Assembly (NCBI GenBank): GCA_026987255.1
Contig: JALSNA010000128.1
Span: 1-15,624 of the forward strand
Direction: 5' to 3'
Source: Hyphomicrobiales bacterium
Lineage (GTDB): Bacteria; Pseudomonadota; Alphaproteobacteria; Rhizobiales; Aestuariivirgaceae
DNA: 15,624 nucleotides
Made by a program: the position numbers and the translations under genes. Positions 1 to 5,651 of the stretch are shown in pieces. The stretch's first letter is position 1; the number at the start of each line of letters is the position of its first letter. Under the pieces are notes generated by a model, which did no database searches, was not told the DNA's origin, and worked only from the letters and a program-made list of their open reading frames with translations.

Positions 1-52
1 GCTGACTTGGGGCGGCCCGGCGTCAGCAGGACATCATTTTTGGCCCCAAGTA

Positions 53-95
53 AATTGCAAGGTTCTGACAAAAAATCTGTCAGAACCTTGCAATT
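53..95. repeat. perfect 18-bp inverted repeat, 7-nt loop
   Basis: The left arm AATTGCAAGGTTCTGACA (53-70) is the exact reverse complement of 78-95, with a 7-nt loop (71-77). Neither strand has a T-run directly after the stem, so it is not a standard intrinsic terminator. It could be a regulator-binding dyad, a stable RNA hairpin or the remnant of a small mobile repeat. The dyad is seen directly; its function is unknown. Confidence 0.9.
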
Positions 96-118
96 CACGG
101 ATTGTCAGAATGCCAGAA
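63..118. promoter_or_regulatory. cluster of TGTCAGAA octamers
   Basis: Octamer copies occur at 63-70 (reverse orientation, TTCTGACA), 78-85 and 103-110 (TGTCAGAA), and 111-118 (TGCCAGAA, one mismatch). The last two are head-to-tail with no gap. The first two sit in the arms of the 53-95 palindrome, but the downstream pair lies outside it and so is not explained by it. This spacing suggests binding sites for a dimeric or oligomeric regulator. No protein can be named. Confidence 0.35.
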
Positions 119-126
119 AATGCTGT

Positions 127-153
127 GTATTCAATCTGTTGTGAATACTTCAC
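127..153. repeat. two overlapping short dyads
   Basis: GTATTCA (127-133) faces TGAATAC (142-148) across an 8-nt spacer. Overlapping it, GTGAA (141-145) faces TTCAC (149-153) across TAC. Nested operator-like dyads of this size are common in promoter regions. No convincing -35/-10 pair was found on either strand here, so the regulatory reading is tentative. Confidence 0.4.
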
Positions 154-185
154 ATGCGACTTGGCAGGGGTGAAGGAGGGGCGCG

Positions 186-209
186 CAAGGGTTTTTTTCA
201 AGACCCCTG
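186..209 (-). terminator. weak terminator candidate after the ligase gene
   Basis: Just beyond the TGA of the ligase gene, the minus-strand RNA could pair CAGGGGU with ACCCUUG (one G-U pair) around a 10-nt loop. No U-tract follows, so this is a poor intrinsic terminator. The operon may instead end by Rho or further left. Confidence 0.22.
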
Positions 210-212
210 GCG

Positions 213-1583
213 TCAGGCCTGCTCGAAGCCGCGCTTGAGCTCCAGATCGGTGATCTGGCGGTCATAGACGGACTGCTCCCAGCGGGCGGCGTGCAGATAG
301 TGCTCGATGACCTTGCTGCCGAAGGCGGCGCGCAACATGGTGGAGCCATCGAGGGCATCGATGGCGTCGCGCAGGGTGCGCGGAATGTCCTGCAGCTGGT
401 CATCGGCATAGGCATCGCCGGTGAAGGGCTCGGGCAGCTCCATCTTCCTTTCGATGCCGTCGATGCCGGCGGCGATCTGGGCGGCAAAGGCCAGATAGGG
501 GTTCAGATCGGCGCCGCCAATGCGGTTCTCGATGCGGATGGCCCTGGAGTTTTCGCCCACCAGGCGCAGACCGGCGGTGCGGTTGTCGATGCTCCAGCAG
601 ATGCGGGTGGGGGCGAAGGTGGACGCCTGGAAGCGCTTGTAGGAATTGATCTGGGGCGCAAGGAACAAGGTCAGCTCGCGCGCATGGGCCAAAAGGCCGG
701 CCACGTAATGGCGCATCAGTTCGCTCATGCCGTGGGGGCCATCGGGATCGAAGAACAGGTTGCGCCGCCGCTCGCGATCCCACAGGGACTGGTGCACATG
801 GCAGGACGAGCCGGCCAGGTCATAGTTCCATTTGGCCATGAAGGTGACCGACTGGCCGGCCTTCCAGGCGATTTCCTTGATGGCGTTCTTCATGATGACG
901 TGGCGGTCGGCCATGACCAGGGCGGGGGCATAGCGCACGTTGACCTCCTCCTGCCCCGGCCCCCATTCGCCCTTGGAGTTTTCCACCGGAATGCCGGCCC
1001 TGTGCAGATTGTTGCGGATGGCGCGCAGGACCTTCTCCTCCTTGGTGGTCTGCAGGATGTGATAATCCTCGATGTAATAGCCGCTGGTCCTGAGATTGCG
1101 GTAGCCCTTGGCGTGGGCCTTCTTCAGGCTGTCCTCGAAGAGATAGAACTCCAGCTCCGAGGCCATCATGGCGGAAAAGCCCATGTCCGCCAGGCGGGCG
1201 AGCTGGGCTTTCAGCATGGCGCGGGGGGAATGGGCAACCGGCTCATGGGTGTGTTCGTCGAGCACGTCGCACATGACCATGGCGGTGCCCTTCAGCCAGG
1301 GCACGCGGCGCAAGGTGGCCAGATCGGGCTTGAGGGCGAAATCGCCATATCCGGCGCTCCAGTTGGCGGCGTCATAGCCCGGCACCGGCTCCATCTCCAT
1401 GTCCGCGGCGAGCAGGTAATTGCACGCATGGGTGCCCTCTTCGGCGGTGTCGAGAAAGAACTCGGCGCGGAAGCGCTTGCCGATGAGGCGGCCCTGCATG
1501 TCGGCCATGCAGACCAGCACCGTGTCGATCTTGCCCTGTTTCACCAGCTTTTTCAGCTTCTCCAGGCTCAGCATGCCGCTCAT
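213..1583 (-). CDS. glutamine synthetase-like gamma-glutamyl-amine ligase
   Basis: A 456-residue cytoplasmic ligase of the glutamine synthetase family. Members use ATP to activate the gamma-carboxyl of glutamate and couple it to ammonia or an amine. Visible motifs are SELEFYL (142-148), GPGQEE (208-213), GSSCHVHQSL (258-267), NSYKR (313-317), NRTAGLR (334-340) and ENRIGGADLNPYLA (352-365), so the metal, glutamate and ATP sites look intact. The NLYDLP adenylylation motif of housekeeping GlnA is absent. The C-terminus (ITDLELKRGFEQA) resembles PuuA/GlnT-type enzymes that glutamylate polyamines or other amines. I chose the internal ATG at 1581-1583: the longer frame adds 15 residues unlike the family, and a purine-rich GGAAGGGAAA precedes this ATG. 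It is last in the TRAP operon, 90 bp after the binding-protein gene. No puuB, puuC or puuD homologue is present, so polyamine use is not established. Family is sure; substrate is not. Confidence 0.9.
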   Translation of the reverse strand: MSGMLSLEKLKKLVKQGKIDTVLVCMADMQGRLIGKRFRAEFFLDTAEEGTHACNYLLAADMEMEPVPGYDAANWSAGYGDFALKPDLATLRRVPWLKGTAMVMCDVLDEHTHEPVAHSPRAMLKAQLARLADMGFSAMMASELEFYLFEDSLKKAHAKGYRNLRTSGYYIEDYHILQTTKEEKVLRAIRNNLHRAGIPVENSKGEWGPGQEEVNVRYAPALVMADRHVIMKNAIKEIAWKAGQSVTFMAKWNYDLAGSSCHVHQSLWDRERRRNLFFDPDGPHGMSELMRHYVAGLLAHARELTLFLAPQINSYKRFQASTFAPTRICWSIDNRTAGLRLVGENSRAIRIENRIGGADLNPYLAFAAQIAAGIDGIERKMELPEPFTGDAYADDQLQDIPRTLRDAIDALDGSTMLRAAFGSKVIEHYLHAARWEQSVYDRQITDLELKRGFEQA

Positions 1584-1615
1584 GATCCCGTTTCCCTTCC
1601 GAGGTGAATGTCCGG

Positions 1616-1645
1616 GCCGCCCCGGCATGCGTGCGCCGGGGCGGC
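1616..1645 (-). promoter_or_regulatory. intercistronic GC-rich hairpin
   Basis: In the 90-bp gap between the binding-protein stop and the ligase start, GCCGCCCCGGC (1616-1626) pairs perfectly with 1635-1645 across an 8-nt loop. There is no U-tract, so transcription probably continues. Such hairpins after a binding-protein cistron commonly protect upstream mRNA from 3' exonucleases and lower expression of the distal gene. That role is inferred here. Confidence 0.6.
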
Positions 1646-1673
1646 GGTCTTGTGCATTGATGGCGCAAAAGCC

Positions 1674-2738
1674 CTAGTAGCGGTAGGGCGGGCCGGCCTT
1701 GCGCATCACATCGTTGTATTCACGGATGATCTTGACCACCTTGGCGCGGCGCGGCGATGTCTTGGCCACGTCGTCCCAGAACTTCTGGGCGGCGTCCTCC
1801 ACCGTCTTCCATTCCTCCGAGGGGATGGTGGTCAGCTCCAGCTTGCCGCCGGTGACGCGGTAATGGGCCTCACCCCACCAGTACCAGTAGAGGCGGTGAT
1901 AATGGGAGCTGTCCATGCAGACATTGAACAGGGTCTTGAGATGCTCCGGCAGCTCCTTCCAGCGTTCGGAATTGGCGAAGTAGGAGCCGATCCAGGCGCC
2001 GGAAATGTTGTTGGTGAGGTAATACTTGGTCACGTCCGCCCAGCCGACGGTGTAATCCTCGGTGATGCCGGACCAGGTGATGCCGTCCAGCTCGCCGGTC
2101 TGCAGGGCCACCTCCACGTCTTCCCACGGCAGGGTGACGGGCACGACGCCGAACTGCTTGAGGAACTTGCCGGCGGTGGGGAAGGTGAAGATGCGCAGGC
2201 CCTTGAGATCCTTCAGGGAGCGGATGGGCTTCTTGGTGGCGAAGTTGCACGGGTCCCACGCGCCCGCGCCCAGCCAGGTCACGCCTTCCACCTCGCCATA
2301 GGCCTCCTCCCAGATCTTGCGCAGGCCGTATTGCTCGAACAGGGTCGGCACATCGAGCGAATAGCGCAAGGCGAGCGGGAAATAGCCGCCGAAGATGGAA
2401 ACATCCACCGGGGCGTTGATGGAATCGTCATCGGACTGCACCGCGTCGATGGTGCCGCGCTGCATGGCGCGGAACAGCTCGTTGGTGGGCACCAGCTGGT
2501 CGGAGGTATAAAGCTCGATGACCATTTCGCCATTGGCGATCTTGTTGAACTTGTCGATGGACGGCTTGATGACGTTCTCCGCCAGGGCCGGGCCGGCATA
2601 GGTCTGCAAGCGCCACTTGATGGGCCGTCCGGCGGCATGCACGGCCGGGGCGGCAAGAGCGCCGGTGCCGGCGGCGGCGGCGGCAAGGCCTGTCTTTTTC
2701 AGGAACTCGCGCCGGGCGGTGTCGAGTTTGCGTGTCAT
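1674..2738 (-). CDS. dctP: TRAP transporter substrate-binding protein (DctP family)
   Basis: A 354-residue periplasmic solute receptor that delivers its ligand to the TRAP membrane subunits encoded just upstream. The N-terminus carries a twin-arginine signal (ARREFLKK at 8-15), an alanine-rich hydrophobic stretch and a likely cleavage after AVHA near residue 35, implying folded export by Tat. The mature part has DctP-family features: a KDLKGLRIF segment containing the arginine that usually contacts a carboxylate, then a GVVPVTLPWEDVEVALQTGELDGI region typical of the second lobe. Length is normal. The start at 2736-2738 is preceded by GGGAG with a 7-nt spacer. The gene follows the large permease by 106 bp, which is unusual because the receptor gene is often first. 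The ligand is probably a carboxylate and cannot be specified. Confidence 0.93.
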   Translation of the reverse strand: MTRKLDTARREFLKKTGLAAAAAGTGALAAPAVHAAGRPIKWRLQTYAGPALAENVIKPSIDKFNKIANGEMVIELYTSDQLVPTNELFRAMQRGTIDAVQSDDDSINAPVDVSIFGGYFPLALRYSLDVPTLFEQYGLRKIWEEAYGEVEGVTWLGAGAWDPCNFATKKPIRSLKDLKGLRIFTFPTAGKFLKQFGVVPVTLPWEDVEVALQTGELDGITWSGITEDYTVGWADVTKYYLTNNISGAWIGSYFANSERWKELPEHLKTLFNVCMDSSHYHRLYWYWWGEAHYRVTGGKLELTTIPSEEWKTVEDAAQKFWDDVAKTSPRRAKVVKIIREYNDVMRKAGPPYRY

Positions 2739-2774
2739 GTCTTTTCTCCCTTTCTCGTTGATGATGTCTTTTCT
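2736..2774 (-). repeat. 11-bp direct repeat spanning the dctP start
   Basis: On the minus strand, AGAAAAGACAT occurs at 2774-2764 and again at 2746-2736, where its last AT begins the dctP ATG. The copies are 28 bp apart and both follow purine-rich sequence. The upstream copy is followed by CATCAACG and is not an in-frame start. It may be a chance duplication around the ribosome-binding site. Confidence 0.4.
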
Positions 2775-2813
2775 TGCTCCCCCGTCTTGGCGCGGAGGTT
2801 TTTCGCTCTGGCG

Positions 2814-2831
2814 GGCCGGTGGTTTCCGGCC
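2814..2831 (-). promoter_or_regulatory. small hairpin between dctM and dctP
   Basis: GGCCGG (2814-2819) pairs with CCGGCC (2826-2831) across a 6-nt loop, 14 bp after the large-permease stop codon. No T-run follows on the minus strand. It may mark an mRNA-processing or stability boundary giving the binding-protein cistron separate abundance. I found no convincing internal promoter in the 106-bp gap. Confidence 0.4.
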
Positions 2832-2855
2832 TCATCTTGCATGTTCATCTTGCAT
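2832..2855. repeat. 11-bp tandem duplication over the dctM stop codon
   Basis: TCATCTTGCAT occurs at 2832-2842 and 2845-2855, a 13-bp period. On the coding strand the last codons and TGA of dctM are repeated directly after the stop. This looks like a small slippage duplication without effect on the protein. Confidence 0.7.
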
Positions 2856-4167
2856 AGTAGAGCCTTGGCAGCCACAGGGCTATGTCCGGATAGAGGATCA
2901 CCAGCGCCAGCCCCAGGATCATGATGGCCACGAAGGGGATGATGGAGCGGTAGATGTCATGCAGGGTGATCTCCGGCGGGGCCATGGCGCGCATCAGGAA
3001 CAGGTTGTAGCCGAAAGGCGGCGTCATGTAGGCGATCTGGCAGGTGATCGTATAGAGCACGCCATACCAGACCAGATCGAAGCCCAGATGGCGCACCAGG
3101 GGCACATAGAGAGGCGCGACGATGATCAGCATGGCGGTGTCATCGAGGAACATGCCCATGATGATGTAGCTCAGCTGCATCATGATGAGGATTTCCCACC
3201 TGCCCAGACCGAGGCTCTGGGTGAAGAAGGATTCGATGGATTTCACCGCCCCCAGTCCGTCGAAGACCGCGCCGAAGGCCAGGGCGGCGAGGATGATCCA
3301 CATGAACATGGCGGTGATGGCCAGGGTCTTTTTCATCACCGCGTGCATGACCTTGCCATTGAGGCGGCCCTTGACGGCCGCGGCGATCATGGAGGCCACC
3401 GCGCCCACGGCGGAGCTTTCCACCAGCGAGGTCACACCCATGAGGAACAGGCCGGTCATGGAAAAGAAGATGAACAGCGGCAAGAGCCCGGCGCGCAGCA
3501 GCTTGATCTTTTCCGCCAAAGGCATGTCGCGTTCTTCCCTGGGCAGGGCCGGGCCCAGGCTGGGGTTCTTCCAGCAGCGGATGGCGATGTAGATGATGAA
3601 CAGGGCGGCCATCATCAGGCCGGGGAAGACGCCGGCCAGCCACAGCTTGCCCACCGGCACGCGGGCGATCATGCCATAGAGCACCAGCACCACCGAGGGC
3701 GGAACCAGAATGCCCAGGGAGCTGCCGGCCTGGATGACACCGGTGATCATGACCTTGTCATAGCCGCGCCGGAGCATCTCCGGCAGGGCGATGGTGGCGC
3801 CGATGGCCATGCCGGCCACGGAGAGGCCGTTCATGGCCGAAATGGCGACCATCAGGCCGATGGTGCCTATGGCCAGGCCGCCGCGCACCGGGCCGGACCA
3901 GACATGGAACATGCGGTAGAGATCGTCGGCGATCTTCGATTCGGAGAGCATGTAGCCCATGAAGATGAACATCGGCAGGGTGAGCAGCGGATACCATTTC
4001 ATCAGCTTCATGGCGGCGGAGAAGCCAAGCTCGGCGCCGCCATTGCCCCACAGGAACAAGGAGGCGGTCACGGCCACGAAGCCGATGGCGGCAAAGACCC
4101 TCTGGCCGGTGAGCAGAAGGCCCATCATGCCCAGGAACATGGTCAGGGCGATCATCTCATAGCTCAT
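2845..4167 (-). CDS. dctM: TRAP transporter large permease (DctM family)
   Basis: A 440-residue, very hydrophobic inner-membrane protein, the ion-coupled translocation subunit of the TRAP system. Hydrophobic segments run throughout, consistent with the family's usual 11-13 membrane spans. The N-terminal LFLGMMGLLLTGQRVFAAIG pattern, the VPPSVVLVLYGMIA segment (about 175-195) and the MTPPFGYNLFLMRA segment near the end are typical of DctM proteins. Length is normal. The start (4165-4167) is preceded by GGAGG, and its ATG overlaps the TGA of dctQ as ATGA, indicating translational coupling. It works with the small permease upstream and the binding protein downstream. Confidence 0.95.
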   Translation of the reverse strand: MSYEMIALTMFLGMMGLLLTGQRVFAAIGFVAVTASLFLWGNGGAELGFSAAMKLMKWYPLLTLPMFIFMGYMLSESKIADDLYRMFHVWSGPVRGGLAIGTIGLMVAISAMNGLSVAGMAIGATIALPEMLRRGYDKVMITGVIQAGSSLGILVPPSVVLVLYGMIARVPVGKLWLAGVFPGLMMAALFIIYIAIRCWKNPSLGPALPREERDMPLAEKIKLLRAGLLPLFIFFSMTGLFLMGVTSLVESSAVGAVASMIAAAVKGRLNGKVMHAVMKKTLAITAMFMWIILAALAFGAVFDGLGAVKSIESFFTQSLGLGRWEILIMMQLSYIIMGMFLDDTAMLIIVAPLYVPLVRHLGFDLVWYGVLYTITCQIAYMTPPFGYNLFLMRAMAPPEITLHDIYRSIIPFVAIMILGLALVILYPDIALWLPRLYYAR

Positions 4168-4700
4168 GTCAGGTCCTCCGCTTCATAATCGTCGCCAAGC
4201 TGCTCGCCGCGGGCGCGGGCGACATCCTTGAAGAAGACGGCGAAGGCCTGAAGGATCATGAGCACGATGCCGATGATCATGATGATCTTGATGGGGGCCA
4301 TGTAGGGGGCCCAGGAGGAATAGCTGCGCTCGGAATACTTCAGCGCATAGGCGGTGCTGGAGACCGCCCCGTAAAGGAGGGCGAAAAGATAGGCGATGAG
4401 AAAGAAATCGGTGACCGAATCCACCCTGGCGCGGGTTGTCTCGCTCCAGCGCGAATAGAGCAGATCCATGCGCACGTGGGCCTTCAGCTGCATGGAATAT
4501 CCGCCGGCCAGCATGTAATAGGCGACCATGACGAACTGGGCCATTTCCAGCGTCCACAGGGAGGGGATGTGCAGCTGCTTGGAAACGGATGACCAGAACA
4601 GGATGCCCAGCATGACGAAAATCAGATACATGCTGAACCTGCCGACGATGCGGTTGATTGCATCGACATATTTGACATAGGCTCTTATGGCCCTTGGCAT
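4164..4700 (-). CDS. dctQ: TRAP transporter small permease (DctQ family)
   Basis: A 178-residue inner-membrane protein with four hydrophobic segments (approximately 20-38, 53-72, 98-118 and 136-157), the architecture of the DctQ subunit that pairs with the large permease. The WTLEMAQFVMVAYYMLAGGYSM segment and the following charged stretch LKAHVRMDLLYSRW fit the family. A GGGAGGG ribosome-binding site precedes the ATG at 4698-4700. It begins 21 bp after the amidohydrolase stop and overlaps dctM by 4 nt, so these genes are co-transcribed. The C-terminal tail is acidic (GDDYEAEDLT). Confidence 0.93.
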   Translation of the reverse strand: MPRAIRAYVKYVDAINRIVGRFSMYLIFVMLGILFWSSVSKQLHIPSLWTLEMAQFVMVAYYMLAGGYSMQLKAHVRMDLLYSRWSETTRARVDSVTDFFLIAYLFALLYGAVSSTAYALKYSERSYSSWAPYMAPIKIIMIIGIVLMILQAFAVFFKDVARARGEQLGDDYEAEDLT

Positions 4701-4721
4701 ATCGTCCCTCCCTGGTTCCTT

Positions 4722-5531
4722 TCAGCCTGTTTCCGGCGTTGTTTCCTGCACACTTTTTTGCACCGATCGGTGCAGGATATCCGCCCAGTGTGACAGGTTT
4801 GTTTCGGAGCGCAGCAGATCGTTGCGTATCTCGATCATGGCGTGCCGCAGGCCGCGCCCGGCTCCATGGCGGCGCAAGGTGTGGGTCACGCCATCGGAGG
4901 CGGCGTAAGGTTCGTTGATGCGGCAGATGATGCCCTCATGGGCGGCGATCTGTTGCGCCAGGCGCCGGGCAAAGGGGTTTTCGCCATCGAAAATGATCCC
5001 GGCATGCAGATCGCGCCTTGGGCCGGAGCGCATGCGGGGCGTGAAGCTGTGAATGGTGATCAGGGCGGTGCCGGGGCCGCGGCGGCCGAGAATCTCGTCC
5101 AGGGCGGCGTGAAACGGCTCGTAGAGGCCCTCGCGGCGCTGGCGGCGGCAGGTGGCATCGAGACGTTCATTGCCGGTGACGATGCGCCCATCGGCGCGGG
5201 CGGGAATGCAGTCCGGCGCATCGGGAGCGCGGTTGCAGTCATAGAGCAGGCGCGAATAGCCGGCCAGAACGGCCGGGGCGTCCAGTTTCGCGCTCAATTT
5301 CTCCGTCAGGGCGGCAGCGCCAATGTCCCAGGCGATGTGATCGGCGAGATCGGCGGGATCAAGGCCAAGGCCGCGCAGGGATGGGGGAACGAGATTGCTG
5401 GCATGCTCGCAGGCGAGCACAAAGGGCCCCTCCCCGGACGGATTCAGAATCCGCACGGGATCGGGGAACAGCGTATCTGCCGGAGCATGTTGCGCGACCT
5501 GCTCCGTCTTGCCTCCCTGGACCCGGTTCAT
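4722..5531 (-). CDS. N-formylglutamate amidohydrolase-family hydrolase
   Basis: A 269-residue soluble hydrolase of the N-formylglutamate amidohydrolase family (HutG type), whose founding reaction is N-formylglutamate plus water to glutamate plus formate. Family motifs in order: LACEHASN (39-46), HIAWDIGA (65-72), GYSRLLYDCNR (91-101), ITIHSFTP (158-165), DGVTHTL (213-219) and MIEIRNDLLR (232-241). The conserved His and acidic residues suggest a metal-dependent enzyme. No hut genes (hutH, hutU, hutI) are in view, so histidine breakdown is not supported. Many homologues sit beside GS-like ligases and may act on other N-substituted glutamates. It is the first gene of the TRAP operon, with AGGGGAGG before the ATG at 5529-5531. 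Family confident, substrate uncertain. Confidence 0.88.
   Translation of the reverse strand: MNRVQGGKTEQVAQHAPADTLFPDPVRILNPSGEGPFVLACEHASNLVPPSLRGLGLDPADLADHIAWDIGAAALTEKLSAKLDAPAVLAGYSRLLYDCNRAPDAPDCIPARADGRIVTGNERLDATCRRQRREGLYEPFHAALDEILGRRGPGTALITIHSFTPRMRSGPRRDLHAGIIFDGENPFARRLAQQIAAHEGIICRINEPYAASDGVTHTLRRHGAGRGLRHAMIEIRNDLLRSETNLSHWADILHRSVQKSVQETTPETG
4759..4774. repeat. 16-bp perfect palindrome inside the amidohydrolase gene
   Basis: TGCACCGATCGGTGCA reads identically on both strands and lies near the 3' end of the coding region (codons for LHRSVQ). A second arm, CCTGCAC at 4745-4751, could also pair with GTGCAGG at 4770-4776. One perfect 16-bp palindrome is not very unlikely by chance in a window this size. 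Confidence 0.5.
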
Positions 5532-5540
5532 GGCGTTCCT

Positions 5541-5558
5541 CCCCTTTGCGAAAAGGGG
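5541..5558 (-). promoter_or_regulatory. 5' leader hairpin overlapping the ribosome-binding site
   Basis: In the predicted leader of the operon, minus-strand CCCCTTT (5558-5552) pairs with AAAGGGG (5547-5541) around a TCGC tetraloop. The GGGG at 5544-5541 is also the first half of the GGGGAGG Shine-Dalgarno that ends at 5538. Folding would partly mask the ribosome-binding site of the first gene. A translational control role is inferred only. Confidence 0.45.
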
Positions 5559-5578
5559 TTGTTCTGATCATTGACCCG

Positions 5579-5607
5579 ATGCTTGCAAATGGCCGGGGCA
5601 GTGTCAA
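5579..5607 (-). promoter_or_regulatory. candidate sigma-70 promoter of the TRAP operon
   Basis: Minus-strand TTGACA (5607-5602, perfect -35) and AAGCAT (5584-5579, 3 of 6 to consensus -10) are separated by exactly 17 bp. Transcription would start near 5572, giving a leader of about 40 nt to the ATG at 5531. It is the best promoter match in the 120-bp gap after the dehydrogenase gene and fits an independent operon. The -10 is weak, so an activator may be needed. Confidence 0.5.
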
Positions 5608-5624
5608 ACCCCTACGGAACGGCA

Positions 5625-5640
5625 TGAGACGAAAGTCTCA
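5625..5640 (-). terminator. short hairpin after the dehydrogenase gene
   Basis: TGAGAC (5625-5630) pairs perfectly with GTCTCA (5635-5640) around a 4-nt loop, 11 bp past the dehydrogenase stop. There is no U-tract on the minus strand, so it is a weak terminator or an mRNA 3'-end stabiliser. Some read-through into the TRAP operon is possible. Confidence 0.35.
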
Positions 5641-5651
5641 ATTTCAGGGCA

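Larger units (their letters stand above)
1..212. other. gene-free, inverted-repeat-rich intergenic region
   Basis: No credible coding sequence lies between the end of the ligase gene and the left edge. The stretch is clearly more AT-rich than the rest of the window, especially 50-150. It contains several dyads listed separately, plus two more: GCTGAC at 1-6 facing GTCAGC at 22-27, and CTTGGGGC at 6-13 facing GCCCCAAG at 43-50. One plus-strand frame is open from position 1 to a TGA at 142-144 (47 codons), but its composition is not protein-like. The region is probably the 3' flank of the TRAP operon plus the control region of a gene beyond the left edge. That neighbour cannot be seen. Confidence 0.6.

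Noticed and set aside
1..144. A 47-codon plus-strand frame open at the left edge, possibly the end of a gene
   Set aside because: It runs through the perfect palindrome and AT-rich repeats, uses codons unlike the neighbours and shows no known C-terminus.
291..4188. Several long plus-strand open frames opposite the ligase and TRAP genes
   Set aside because: All are shadows of well-supported minus-strand genes and have no recognisable domain or ribosome-binding context.
4759..4774. A regulatory site at the 16-bp palindrome inside the amidohydrolase gene
   Set aside because: It is inside coding sequence, and a single perfect palindrome of this length has a non-negligible chance of arising in a window this long.
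5579..5651. A sigma-54 promoter before the TRAP operon, suggested by a TTTGCA near GGCC
   Set aside because: The GG and GC elements are not at the required 10-bp spacing. A sigma-70 pattern fits better.
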